A stretch of DNA of 64,000 bases, from NCBI GenBank assembly GCA_963696405.1, contig CAVOJY010000002.1, forward strand, positions 248,001 to 312,000. Direction: 5' to 3'. The first letter of the stretch is position 1; each line of letters begins with the position of its first letter. The position numbers were made by a program, and so were the translations under genes. Source of the stretch: CAVOJY01 sp963696405. GTDB taxonomy: Bacteria; Chloroflexota; Limnocylindria; Limnocylindrales; CSP1-4. The notes below the pieces were generated by a model. It did not search any database. It was not told the DNA's origin and saw only the letters and a list, made by a program, of their open reading frames with translations. This document shows positions 43,558 to 51,975 of this stretch, one piece after another.

Positions 43558-44067
43558 ATGAACACGATGGAGGCACTGCTCACGCGCCGCAGCGTCCGCC
43601 GATACCAGGACCGGCCGGTCCCGGATGATGTCGTCCGGGAGATCCTCGTGGCCGCGATGCACGCGCCGTCGGCCGACGACGAGCAGCCGTGGCAGTTCGT
43701 GGTGATCGATGAGCGGCGGCTCCTGGACGCGATCCCCGGGTTTCACCCCTGGGCCCAGATGGCGCGCCGTGCGCCGCTCGCGATCCTCGTCTGCGGCGAC
43801 AGCCGCCTCGTGCTCAACCAGGGGTTCTGGGCCCAGGATTGCGCTGCGGCGACGGAGAACCTGCTCCTTGCCGCGTGGGACCACGGTGTGGGCAGCGTCT
43901 GGTGCGGCGTCCACTCCGACGCCTCGCTGGAGCAGGCCTTTCGACGGTTGCTCCGCCTGCCCGAGCCGGTCGTCCCCTTCGCGCTGGTCGTCCTCGGCTA
44001 CCCGGCCGCCCCGCCGCCCCAGGTCGAGCGCTTCCAGGAAGACCGGGTGCACCGGAACGGCTGGTGA
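43558..44067 (+). CDS. Nitroreductase-family protein
   Basis: A 169-residue FMN-dependent oxidoreductase of the nitroreductase fold. Signatures are TRRSVRRYQDRPVPDD (FMN phosphate), MHAPSADDEQPWQFVVI, GFWAQDCAAATENLLLAAWD and GSVWCGVHSD. The substrate cannot be assigned. AGGAGG precedes ATG 43558 by nine bases. Confidence 0.88.
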   Translation: MNTMEALLTRRSVRRYQDRPVPDDVVREILVAAMHAPSADDEQPWQFVVIDERRLLDAIPGFHPWAQMARRAPLAILVCGDSRLVLNQGFWAQDCAAATENLLLAAWDHGVGSVWCGVHSDASLEQAFRRLLRLPEPVVPFALVVLGYPAAPPPQVERFQEDRVHRNGW

Positions 44068-44095
44068 TCCGGGCAACACCCCGGTCGCGGTCGCC

Positions 44096-44671
44096 TCAGT
44101 CGAAGACGATCCAGGCGATCTTGGTCGGGCCCGGCACCTTCTTGTTGAGATAGATCGTGATCCGGCTGCGCGCCTCGCTGGGAACGACCGCCTGGACGTA
44201 GATGCCCGGGCGATTCGTCTGGAGTGTCGCCAGCGCGAAGCTGTTCGGCCCGATCGTGAGCCCCGTGATCGCCACGGAACTCCTGTTGGTCGCGAGCAGC
44301 CACGTGCCCGAACGGGTGAACTTGGCCTTGCCGCTGACGTAGAGCCCCAGGTCGAGCGGGTTCTCCGCGTGGGCCTCGACGCCGGCGGTGCTGCTGGCGA
44401 GCACCGCGAGCATGTGGCTGCTCGGGTTGCGGGCCACGACCGCGCTCGCGAGGAGGTCGCTCGTCTCGACCTCCAGCGCGTCGCCATCGGACACGCTCAG
44501 CTTCGTGACGGTCGTTCCAGTGTGCGCCTGGCCCACCCTGACGTAGTCGCCATCCGCCGCCGCGACACGGCCGGGCCCGGCAAGGACACCGGCTGCCGCC
44601 GCCGCGGTCGCGCCGAGCCCCGCTGCCAGAACCGCCCGCCGTCCGAGCCCGGGCCCCTTCTCGATCGTCAT
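44096..44671 (-). CDS. Exported (Tat-type) protein of unknown function
   Basis: A 191-residue protein. The N-terminus has a twin-arginine motif GRRAVLAAGLGATAAAAAGV, with cleavage near AAADGDYV. The rest is beta-rich and Ser/Thr-rich (GTTVTKLSVSDGDALEVE, GTWLLATNRSSVAITGLTIG) without cysteines or known motifs. GGAGGTG precedes ATG 44671. It is convergent with the nitroreductase, 28 bases apart. A cell-surface beta-protein is likely, but no family was recognised. Confidence 0.72.
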   Translation of the reverse strand: MTIEKGPGLGRRAVLAAGLGATAAAAAGVLAGPGRVAAADGDYVRVGQAHTGTTVTKLSVSDGDALEVETSDLLASAVVARNPSSHMLAVLASSTAGVEAHAENPLDLGLYVSGKAKFTRSGTWLLATNRSSVAITGLTIGPNSFALATLQTNRPGIYVQAVVPSEARSRITIYLNKKVPGPTKIAWIVFD

Positions 44672-44886
44672 CTCGCACCTCCGCCGGTTCGGGCGGGGCA
44701 GCCTCCCCCCGCCGCGATTCGCGCGTGTCCAGTGAAACATGACCCATTCGGCGCGTCGAGAGGCCTATGAGGGTCACCCGTGTCCGATGCGGGCTGGCGT
44801 GTGGACACCGTCCCGCCGGCGGCGGGAGCTGACGGCGCGCACATGCAGCCTCCCCGGATTCGCCGCGGCCTATCATCCTCCCGACC

Positions 44887-46270
44887 ATGCCACGCCACCC
44901 GGTTGAACCGTTCCGCACCAAGATGGTCGAGCCCATCCGGCTGCTGGGCCCGGATGAGCGCCGGGCGGCCATGCAGGCCGCCGGCTACAACGTCTTTGCG
45001 CTGCGCGCCGAGGACGTCTTCATCGACCTCCTCACCGACTCGGGCACGGGCGCGATGTCGCACCATCAGTGGGCCGCGCTCATCGAGGGCGACGAGTCGT
45101 ACGCGGGTGCTCGCTCGTACGCGCGGCTGAAGGCGGCGGTCGACGACATCTTCGGCTTCCGGCACTTCTTCCCGGCACACCAGGGTCGCGCCGCCGAGAA
45201 CATCCTCGCGGCGGCCCTCGTCCATCCCGGGAACTCCGTCCCCTCCAACATGCACTTCGACACCACCGACGCCAACATCCGCGCCCGCGGTGGCCGCCCC
45301 GTCAACCTGGTGATCGACGAAGCGAACGATCCCGGCGAACCGCATCCCTTCAAGGGCAATGTCGACATCGCGAAGCTCGAGGCGTTCATCGAGCGGACCG
45401 GCCCCCGGAACATTCCCCTCGGCATGGTCACGGTCACCAACAATGCCGGCGGCGGCCAGCCCATCTCCATGGGCAACCTGCGGGCGGTGGCCGAGACGTA
45501 CCACGCCAGCGGCATTCCCTTCTACATCGATGCCGCCCGCTTCGCCGAGAACGCCTGCTTCGTCAAGCAGCGCGAGCCCGGTTACGGGGACCGCTCCGTC
45601 ATCGACATCGCCCGCGAGATGTTCTCCCTCGCCGACGGCTTCTGCATGTCGGCCAAGAAGGACGCCATCGTCAACATCGGCGGTCTCCTTGGGACGAACG
45701 ACGACGCCGTGGCCGAGAGCATCCGCACCGAGCTGATCCTGCGCGAGGGTTTCCCCACCTATGGCGGCCTCGCCGGACGGGACCTCGACGCCATCGCGGT
45801 CGGGCTGTACGAGGGCCTCGACGAGGCGTACCTGCGCTACCGCCTGGGGCAGACTGCCTACCTGGCGGACCGGATTCTGCGATCGCGGTGTCCCGATCGT
45901 CGAGCCGCCGGGCGGGCACGCCGTCTATGTCGACGCCGGTGCCATCCTGCCGCACATCCCGCACGCCGAGCTTCCCGCGCAGGCGCTGGCCATCGAGCTG
46001 TACCTGGCTGGAGGGATCCGGGCCAGCGAGATCGGGTCGGTCATGTTCGCCCACCCCGATCCCGACACCGGGGAGATCGTCTATCCCCGGCTCGAGCTGG
46101 TGCGCCTCGCCCTTCCTCGTCGCGTCTACTCGCAGAGCCACCTCGACTACGTCGTCGAGGTCATCGACTCCATCGTCAAGCGGGCATCCGCCCTGGCCGG
46201 CTACCGATTCACTTACGCCCCCGCCGCGCTACGCCACTTCAGCGCTCGGTACGAGCCGATCCTGGCATAG
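44887..46270 (+). CDS. tnaA: Tryptophanase-like beta-eliminating lyase, one frameshift
   Basis: About 460 residues, PLP-dependent, of the tryptophanase/tyrosine phenol-lyase group. Features: PFRTKMVEPIRLLGPDERRA, SGTGAMSHHQWAALIEGDES, FPAHQGRAAENIL, MHFDTTDANIRARGG, VTVTNNAGGGQPISM, FYIDAARFAENACF, and the PLP lysine in SAKKDAIVNIGG. The second substrate half (EPPGGHAVYVDAGA, LALPRRVYSQSHLDYVV) lies in another frame after about 45880. One extra C there restores LADRILDRGVPIVEPPGGH. HFDTTxANI and FKGN are closer to tryptophanase than to tyrosine phenol-lyase. A TATCAT box lies ten bases before ATG 44887. Confidence 0.83.
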
Positions 46271-46338
46271 GTCTCGGCCCGGCGTGTCATCGGGCCGCCG
46301 GCCTCCGGCGCGACGGCATGGCGCCGCGCCACGTCGCC

Positions 46339-46572
46339 TCAGCCGAATGCGCTGCGCAGCGTCTTCTGGAAGTTGGGCCGGCGCGGTACGCGTCGCGGAC
46401 CGACGCGAGGTACTCGGCGAACTCCGCGCCTCTTCCTTCCATGCCAGTCCGGCCGGACAGCGAACCCCCGCCATGCCAGCTCGAGCGCATCCGTGTCTCG
46501 CCCGAGCCGGAAGTACTCGTCGGTCAGCCAACCGAGGAGCCGTGGCGCGAACGGGGCGCTGGCCGATCACGC
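46339..46572 (-). pseudogene. Remnant of a SWIM/helical-repeat protein C-terminus
   Basis: After an in-frame stop, a minus-strand frame reads APFAPRLLGWLTDEYFRLG and ALELAWRGFAVRPDWHG, then the frame shifts to AEFAEYLASVRDAYRA and again to PNFQKTLRSAFG before the stop at 46339. The ending (helical A..YL..LR...R...NF.K.L) is typical of SWIM zinc-finger proteins. No start or N-terminus is present, so it is a decayed end fragment. It lies between the tryptophanase-like gene and the MazF toxin. Confidence 0.45.
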
Positions 46573-46624
46573 TTGGAGCGTGAGGGCCGACGTGGGAGCG
46601 AGGTCGGCAGGACCGGGCGCCACC

Positions 46625-47023
46625 TCACCCAGCAGCGCCGTCAGGCACGGCCGGGATGTCCAGGCCCAGCTGGTGTGCGATTGCCCGCCGCACGGCCGCA
46701 CGGAGCTCCGGGTCCGACAGGTAGTGCAGAACGATCCCGCCCGTGTACTCGTCGCGAACGATGCGCTCGGCCGAGATCGTGCGGAGCTGCTGGCAGAGGA
46801 TCACCCCCGGTCTCGTCTGCCCTGCGACTCCGACCGGGATCGGGATATCGCCAGGGTAGCGGGCGTCGGACCGGGCCGCCGTGACCGGGCAGACGGTCAT
46901 GAGGCCCGACCGGTGAAACGGCTCGTAGGAAACGACGAGCGCGCGCCGAGCCCCGGCTTGCTCGTGCCCGATTGCGGGGTCGAGGGCCACTTGCACGACG
47001 GCCCACCGAAGAGGCTGCTCCAC
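46625..47023 (-). CDS. MazF/PemK-family toxin (endoribonuclease)
   Basis: A 132-residue MazF/PemK toxin starting at GTG 47023. The hallmark LDPAIGHEQAGARRALVVSY (about 14-33, with the catalytic Arg/His context), VCPVTAA and GVILCQQLRTIS are present. MazF toxins cleave mRNA or tRNA at short sequence motifs. The gene follows its antitoxin by 69 bases; an alternative GTG at 47104 would overlap the antitoxin. The C-terminal HQLGLDIPAVPDG extension is short. Confidence 0.85.
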   Translation of the reverse strand: MEQPLRWAVVQVALDPAIGHEQAGARRALVVSYEPFHRSGLMTVCPVTAARSDARYPGDIPIPVGVAGQTRPGVILCQQLRTISAERIVRDEYTGGIVLHYLSDPELRAAVRRAIAHQLGLDIPAVPDGAAG

Positions 47024-47091
47024 GCCGGCGGGTGGCTGCTCGAGGCGCCCATCGCCAGAACGCTGACCGGGGCCGCTGCCCGGCGGCCGCC

Positions 47092-47349
47092 CTACGCCGG
47101 CCACGACTCGCGGTCCGCGGTGCGGAACGCCCCCGCGATCTCCTCAGCCTCGCGCCGGAACTCCGGATCCTGCGCCGCCCGCGCCCACAGGTCGGCCTCT
47201 GCGGCATCGCGCACTCGGCGGGCGAGCTCGTCGATCGCCAGCTCAACCGCTGCGTCTTGCGTCGGGGCCACGTGGTACTCGGCAACCAGGTCGCGCACCG
47301 CCTTCACGGCATGGTCGGACAGGTTGTACGTCCGCTTGGCTCTTCCCAC
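47092..47349 (-). CDS. RHH-like antitoxin of the MazF module
   Basis: An 85-residue antitoxin starting at GTG 47349. The N-terminus RAKRTYNLSDHAVKAVRDL is a ribbon-helix-helix-like DNA-binding strand-helix (short form), followed by PTQDAAVELAIDELARRVRD and an acidic C-terminal tail (EADLWARAAQDPEFRREAEE) that would bind and neutralise MazF. It is the first gene of the TA operon. The operator with GACACGT repeats lies just upstream. Confidence 0.78.
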   Translation of the reverse strand: MGRAKRTYNLSDHAVKAVRDLVAEYHVAPTQDAAVELAIDELARRVRDAAEADLWARAAQDPEFRREAEEIAGAFRTADRESWPA

Positions 47350-47359
47350 GGATCGAGTC

Positions 47360-47407
47360 TGACACACGTAATGCGACGTGTCAATGTGGGTGTCGATACG
47401 ACACGTC
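47360..47407 (-). promoter_or_regulatory. Antitoxin operator/promoter: GACACGT repeats and TTGACA
   Basis: Upstream of the antitoxin, GACGTGTC (47375-47382) and GACACGTC (47400-47407) form a perfect 8-bp inverted repeat with a 17-base spacer, and a third copy with one insertion, GACACACGT, is at 47360-47368. On the minus strand the middle box overlaps TTGACA (-35), and CAGACT follows 17 bases later (-10). A repressor bound to the repeats would block the promoter, as in autoregulated TA operons. Confidence 0.6.
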
Positions 47408-47409
47408 AA

Positions 47410-47797
47410 CAGATCCGTTGACCCCCATGCCGTCGGGCGTACTGGTGGGCGGGCAAGGCCGCGCATCTCGCAGCTCCATACGAGCGGACCGACAAACCGG
47501 GCCGGGACGCCCGCAACCGAGTGAGGCAGGGCGCCGAGCCAGGCCGTCCGCCGCCTCAACCGCACCCGGATGGTGGCGAGGGTGGGCGGGCGGCAGCGGA
47601 CGGCATGCCGGCCCGGGCGAGGTACCGGGCCAGTTCGGTCGCGTCTCTGGCGCTCCCCAGGGCCATCGGGGAGGCAGCCCAGCGGCAGCGCCGTCGGCGC
47701 CGGGGCGACATGAGCGACCGGGCGCAGGACCGGCCTCCCCGTCCGGAGCGCACCTCAGGACTTGTCAGGGCCGAGCCGTTCGGCCCACGGGCCCGGC
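47410..47797. other. Intergenic stretch without a recognised gene
   Basis: The ~390 bases between the TA promoter region and the zinc-ribbon gene hold only open frames that lack a plausible start, ribosome-binding site or family similarity. I see no gene, RNA or repeat. Confidence 0.4.
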
Positions 47798-48079
47798 TCA
47801 GCCGGCTGCGAGCTGGCGAGCCTTTTCCTTGCGCTGCTTGACCCACCGGGAGATCGCGACGGAGAGGGCTACGCTCACGATGACGTTGATGATGACCCGC
47901 GCGGCGATGGCGGCCGGCCGAGGCTTGCGCCCGGCGCGCCGGCGCTTCATCTCTTCGGTGTCGAGGAAGATCCCGCGGCACTGCGGGCAGCGGAGCGGTC
48001 CCTGCCCACCGCGCCACATCGGCTTCATCTCGATGCCGCACTTCGGGCACACGAGCGGGGTTTGCTGCGATTCGGTCAA
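47798..48079 (-). CDS. TFIIB-type zinc-ribbon protein with membrane helix
   Basis: A 93-residue protein. CPKCGIEM and CPQCRGIFLDTEEM form a zf-TFIIB zinc ribbon (about 11-45), and a C-terminal membrane helix (RVIINVIVSVALSVAISRWV, about 60-80) follows a basic linker. It starts at TTG 48079, with AGGAGG eight bases upstream. Proteins of this small family are widespread; the function is unknown. Confidence 0.75.
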   Translation of the reverse strand: MTESQQTPLVCPKCGIEMKPMWRGGQGPLRCPQCRGIFLDTEEMKRRRAGRKPRPAAIAARVIINVIVSVALSVAISRWVKQRKEKARQLAAG

Positions 48080-48170
48080 CAGTCGGTCCTCCTGTCGGGA
48101 AGTCGGCGCCGCGTCCCAGCTTGAGTGCGTCTGGTACCACTGACGGCGTGCCCGCCGGCAGGCCGCGAGC

Positions 48171-48530
48171 CTATTTGGGGCGGGCCGTCTTCTTGCCGAA
48201 GATCACGAGGACACTCGGCCCGTCACCATCGATCCTCGGGATGACGCGCACGCCGAGCTTGTGTTGCTCGGCGACCTTGCCCAGAGCGACCGCGAGCATC
48301 GCGAGTCGCGGGATTCCGCGAGCGGCGACTTCGCGAACGTCGGCCTCAAGTGCGCCGTGGTCACCGGGGCCACCCAGCCAGACCCTCAGCAGATGGCCGC
48401 CGCCCTCGAGGCGCAGCAGGGTGGCCGCCGAAGCGTCGGGTACAGGTGACGCCACGGGCGCGGGTAACGCCACGGGCGCGGGTAACGCCACGGGCCGGGG
48501 AGTCCGCACGGGCACCAGCGGTGCCGTCAT
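48171..48530 (-). CDS. Hypothetical protein with N-terminal PVALPA repeats
   Basis: A 119-residue protein from ATG 48530. The first 35 residues are Pro/Ala-rich with three near-copies of a five-codon repeat (PVALPA; DNA unit about GCGGGTAACGCCACGG at 48460-48495). The rest (TLLRLEGGGHLLRVWLGGPG, KVAEQHKLGVRVIPRIDGDG and PSVLVIFGKKTARPK) looks folded. GAAGGA precedes the start. No family is recognised. An ATG at 48656 is in frame but adds an unlikely leader. Confidence 0.5.
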   Translation of the reverse strand: MTAPLVPVRTPRPVALPAPVALPAPVASPVPDASAATLLRLEGGGHLLRVWLGGPGDHGALEADVREVAARGIPRLAMLAVALGKVAEQHKLGVRVIPRIDGDGPSVLVIFGKKTARPK

Positions 48531-48596
48531 CGATCCTTCACGATCCGAGTATGGCGCATCTGGGGCGACCACGCCGGGCGGATCGGTTCGGCTCGT

Positions 48597-48792
48597 GTCA
48601 TTCTTGACGGCGCCCGCGGTGACGCCGGTCGCGTATGGGACGATGATGATCGCCAACGCGTGGTCGTCCTACCTTCCCGACGCGGTGAAGGTCATCGCTC
48701 CCTTTGCGATGGGGCTGCCGATCGTGGCGGCCTCGCTGCGCCTGTTCGACCGGGGGAGGGCTGGGCGCTCGGGCAGAGCTGCCCCGAGTTGA
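48597..48792 (+). CDS. Possible small membrane protein (65 aa)
   Basis: From GTG 48597 the frame reads SFLTAPAVTPVAYGTMMIAN and then SYLPDAVKVIAPFAMGLPIV before a basic tail. The composition and third-position GC resemble a real gene, with a hydrophobic stretch long enough for one helix. There is no clear ribosome-binding site or known family, and it lies opposite the 5' side of the 48530 gene. Low confidence. Confidence 0.25.
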
Positions 48793-48826
48793 GCGGCGGG
48801 GCGTGCGGGCCTGTGAAGTGAGGCGA

Positions 48827-49013
48827 CCGGAGTTTCCGCCGCTCAGCCATCACCGGGCTGCGAGAGCGGACTTCGCCCATGGGGCGTGCCCCGGGACGGG
48901 ACCATCAGCGTCCGGCCGAGCACGAGTCCGCGGCTGTTCGGGCTCGGAGCGACAACGCCGGGTCGCAGCGCCGCGACCGACGTTGTCGTGCAGCCCGCCG
49001 GTGAATGAGCGGC
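48827..49013 (-). repeat. Copy A of a structured intergenic repeat (conserved ends)
   Basis: Its 43-base left end (48827-48869) contains the stem CAGCC/GGCTG with the loop ATCACCG, and its right end is GTGAATGAGCGGC (49001-49013). Both ends recur in the same orientation at 51739-51975. The core has an inverted repeat (CGACAACG with CGTTGTCG, GGTCGC with GCGACC). Read on the minus strand, GCCGCTCA at the start can pair with TGAGCGGC near the end, so the element may be an RNA with a closing stem. It lies downstream of the glycosyltransferase operon and upstream of the 48530 gene. Confidence 0.6.
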
Positions 49014-49064
49014 AGGACTCGGCGGTAGCCGGGGCGGGGTACAACCCGGGGCTCGAACGCGGGC

Positions 49065-50300
49065 TCAGACGGCAGTCAGCAGCGGCGCAATCCGCGACCG
49101 GTAGATGGCCTCCCAGGAGTACTCGCGCCGCACCCTGCGGGCGAACCCAAGCACGCGGTCGGGCTCGAGGCGATCAAGGACACGGGCTGCGACAACGGCC
49201 GGCCCGTCGTCGGTCGAGATGTAGCTGGCCGAATCGCCGGCGAGCGACCGGAGGGTGCCGAGGTCGGCACAGATGATCGGCAGGCGGTGGGCCCCGGCCT
49301 CCAGGATGGGCAGGCCGAAGCCCTCGTCGAGGCTCGGCAGGAAGAGGGCGTCGGCGATCCGGTAGAGGTCGCCCACGATCGCGTCGGATGGTGCGCCCTC
49401 CGGCTCGGTGGCCAGGAACCGGACGGCGCGGTCGAGCCCCAGCACGGCCTGGAGTGCCAGCAGTTGCCCGACCAGGTCCCGCTCGGCAGGACGGTGCGGA
49501 TCGACCGGGCCGGTGACGATGAGCCCGGCGGGTCGGCCGGCGGAGCGTATCGCCGCGATCACCCGGAGTGCGAACTCGATGTTCTTGCGGGGCGTCATGC
49601 GCGCAGGCATGAGCAGGAGTGGCTCCAGGCCGGAGAGGTCGGCCCAGGCCAGGACCTCGGCCGACCGGGGCTCCAGCCGCAGGAGGCCCGGCACGTCGAG
49701 TCCGTTCGGCACGACGGCGATCGACTCGGGGCGCAGGCCGGTGAGGCCGGCGAGGTCGTGACGGCGGGCCTCGGAAACCACGACTTGCAGCGCGCCCGGC
49801 CAGGCCTCCCGGAGCAGGTCCCAGGGCGGGCCGTCGTGGAGCGTCGATCGGTACGAGGATGACGTCCAGGCAAGATCGTGGTGCCAGATGACCAGCCGCG
49901 GCGGCGTCCCCCCGTCAATCACCTCGCGCAGGGCGGTGGTCAGGGCCAGGTTCAGGCCCAGCGAGCAGACGTTGTGCACGATGGCGACATCCGCCCCGGC
50001 CAGCGCCTCCGTGAGCGCTGTCCGCAGGGTTGCGACGGCGTCGCCGAACCCGGGCGGCACCGTGCCCGCGGCGAGATCGAACTGGAGACGCTCGATGGTC
50101 GGGTGACTCGCGTCCATGAGCGGGATCTCGACGAGGCGGCACCTAAGATCAGGCGACTCGCCGCGCCCCACCACCACGCGGACGTCGTGCCCTGCATCGG
50201 CCATGAGGATCGCGTGGCGGGCGAGCACCCGCTCGACGCCCCCCACGACCGGTGGGGCCGTGTAGTGGACGAGGGCGATGGCAAGCCCGTCCGGGTTCAT
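49065..50300 (-). CDS. Glycosyltransferase family 4 protein
   Basis: A 411-residue GT-B glycosyltransferase. N-terminal half: VHYTAPPVVGGVERVLARHA (GG-V acceptor-side motif) and DVAIVHNVCSLGLNLAL. C-terminal half: LLLMPARMTPRKNIEFAL and LPSLDEGFGLPILEAGAHRL (the conserved EGFGLPILEA, binding the nucleotide sugar). The start is ATG 50300, ten bases after the stop of the upstream GT, so the two are an operon. It probably transfers hexoses in an extracellular polysaccharide or glycoconjugate pathway; donor and acceptor are unknown. Confidence 0.86.
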   Translation of the reverse strand: MNPDGLAIALVHYTAPPVVGGVERVLARHAILMADAGHDVRVVVGRGESPDLRCRLVEIPLMDASHPTIERLQFDLAAGTVPPGFGDAVATLRTALTEALAGADVAIVHNVCSLGLNLALTTALREVIDGGTPPRLVIWHHDLAWTSSSYRSTLHDGPPWDLLREAWPGALQVVVSEARRHDLAGLTGLRPESIAVVPNGLDVPGLLRLEPRSAEVLAWADLSGLEPLLLMPARMTPRKNIEFALRVIAAIRSAGRPAGLIVTGPVDPHRPAERDLVGQLLALQAVLGLDRAVRFLATEPEGAPSDAIVGDLYRIADALFLPSLDEGFGLPILEAGAHRLPIICADLGTLRSLAGDSASYISTDDGPAVVAARVLDRLEPDRVLGFARRVRREYSWEAIYRSRIAPLLTAV

Positions 50301-50310
50301 GCAGGCCAGC

Positions 50311-51651
50311 TCATGCCGTTTCCGCGAAGCACTCCGCGAGCAGGGCGGACAGGCGTTGCTCCAGGACGGTGAAGGAGAAGTGGCGCCGGGCCAGGGTGAA
50401 GTTGGTCTCCGCCCACTCGGCCGCGAGGGCCGGCTCCTGCAGGAGGCGGCGCGCCTCGCGGATGGCCGCACTGGTGACGTAGTTGTCGAGCTCCACGACG
50501 CGGAACCCCCGCGGCTTGATGTCGATCTCGTACACGGAGTAGCGGTTCACGACGAGCGGCCGGCGGTAGTAGACGGCCTCGAGGAACGCGTTGCCGAAGC
50601 CCTCGATGGTGGAGGGGTAGGTGACCAGGTCGGCGCGCGCGAAGGTGTCGGCGAGCGAGTAGATCCGGCGTCCGTCGGGCGTCATGCCGCGCGACACGCC
50701 CACGATCACAGATTCGAAGCGGACATGGACGTCCAGCAGGTGCGCGAACTCCCGGACGCGCTCGGCGTAGTCGGTGCCCTCGTCGCCGTCGGCGTGGGTG
50801 ATCACGAGCGTCGCGGGGACGCCCAGGCGACGGGTCAGCTCGATGGCATGCTCGATGCCCTTGCGCTGGATGACCCGCGTCGGTTGCAGGATCAGGTACT
50901 CGTCGGGCTTGATCCCCAGGTCGGTGCGCGCTCCGTCGGCGTACGCGTCCGGCGGTCCCGGTGGCCGGTCGAAGTCCATCACGTTGGGGATGACCCGCGA
51001 GGCGAGGCCGGTGCGCCAGGCCAGCTGCTGGGCCTGGACCGAGTTGATCACCACGTGGCGGACGGACGGGAGTGCAGGAGGGAACGCGGCCCGGATGTAG
51101 TCGCCGACGCTGTTGACCGCGAAGCGCTGGCGCTCCCACGGAAAGTCGTGATGGTGCGCGATGACGGGGATCCCGGTCTCCGCGATGACCTCGGTCAGGG
51201 CCAGCCCGAGGGGGAGGTTGAGCGGGATGGCCAGGGCGTTCTCGGTGACCAGGAGATCGAGGTCGAAGTCGCGCAGGAAGTCGTACAGCTCGCCCTTCAG
51301 GTGCTGGCGCAGCTCATCGATCCGGGCCGAGATGGTCGGGGGCCGGACGTACGGCGAGAAGAAGTCGCGCCGGTGCACCGACGGGTGCTCGTCGTCGGCG
51401 GTCGCGGTCACGTCGAAGCTGCCCCCGAAGACGACCGAGTTGATGGCGTCGATGTCGGGGTGCCGGTAGAAGGCCTCCGACACCAGCCGGCTGCGTTCAG
51501 GCGGGCGGTCGAGCTGGCCGGCGAAGTAGTAGCAGGTCGCGCCGAGGCGTCCGAGCACGGATTCCCACTTGGCGGTCTCAAGCGAGACGCCATCGGTCCC
51601 TGCGAGCCGAGTCGAGATGATGCCGATCCGGTGGGCGCGGCCTGCTGTCAT
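50311..51651 (-). CDS. Glycosyltransferase family 4 protein
   Basis: A 446-residue GT-B protein, first of the pair. N-terminal: IGIISTRLAGTDGVSLETAK (GTDGVSLE acceptor-side loop) and PVIAHHHDFPW. C-terminal: LQPTRVIQRKGIEHAIELTR and YPSTIEGFGNAFLEAVYYRR (donor site EGFGNAFLEA). It resembles mannosyl- or glucosyltransferases of the GT4 group, and the partner gene follows 10 bases later. ATG 51651 is the first in-frame ATG; a weak GGG lies before it. Repeat copy B is 88 bases upstream. Confidence 0.85.
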   Translation of the reverse strand: MTAGRAHRIGIISTRLAGTDGVSLETAKWESVLGRLGATCYYFAGQLDRPPERSRLVSEAFYRHPDIDAINSVVFGGSFDVTATADDEHPSVHRRDFFSPYVRPPTISARIDELRQHLKGELYDFLRDFDLDLLVTENALAIPLNLPLGLALTEVIAETGIPVIAHHHDFPWERQRFAVNSVGDYIRAAFPPALPSVRHVVINSVQAQQLAWRTGLASRVIPNVMDFDRPPGPPDAYADGARTDLGIKPDEYLILQPTRVIQRKGIEHAIELTRRLGVPATLVITHADGDEGTDYAERVREFAHLLDVHVRFESVIVGVSRGMTPDGRRIYSLADTFARADLVTYPSTIEGFGNAFLEAVYYRRPLVVNRYSVYEIDIKPRGFRVVELDNYVTSAAIREARRLLQEPALAAEWAETNFTLARRHFSFTVLEQRLSALLAECFAETA

Positions 51652-51738
51652 CCCGTCAACGGTACCGCCTTGCGCCGCGGCCGTCCATGAACTGACCTCG
51701 TCCGATGCCTCGCCTGTTCCGCCGCCGTCTCGGCGGAG

Positions 51739-51975
51739 CCGGGTTACCGCCGGGCAGCCATCCCCAGGCTGCGGGAGGGGAGCTCGGCGATCCGGCAGGC
51801 CCTGACGCGGACTCCTCCGCCGGGCGGAGCACGTTCCGTTCGCCATGCACCCCAGCCGGAGCACGTCCCGTTCGCCAACCCACCCCGGCCGGGCCGGCCA
51901 CGGGTGGCGCTGCGCCCCTTTCGGCGGTCACGGGACGGCCAAACCCTTCCCGCAACCCCCCAGTGAATGAGCGGC
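51739..51975 (-). repeat. Copy B of the structured intergenic repeat
   Basis: It has the same left end as copy A (CAGCC-ATCCCCA-GGCTG at about 51754-51771) and the same right end GTGAATGAGCGGC (51963-51975). The core differs and includes a direct repeat, CGGAGCACGTtCCGTTCGCC and CGGAGCACGTcCCGTTCGCC (51825-51844, 51857-51876). On the minus strand it precedes the GT operon start at 51651. The rest of the 51652-52249 gap has no gene that I can support. Confidence 0.6.

Noticed and set aside
48460..48495. Tandem GCGGGTAACGCCACGG units considered as a separate repeat element.
   Set aside because: They lie within a coding frame and encode a Pro/Ala repeat (PVALPA), so they are better read as part of that protein.
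49065..51651. The glycosyltransferase pair as part of an O-antigen or prophage island.
   Set aside because: No transposase, integrase, flippase, polymerase or nucleotide-sugar genes accompany it, so only the repeat copies argue for mobility.
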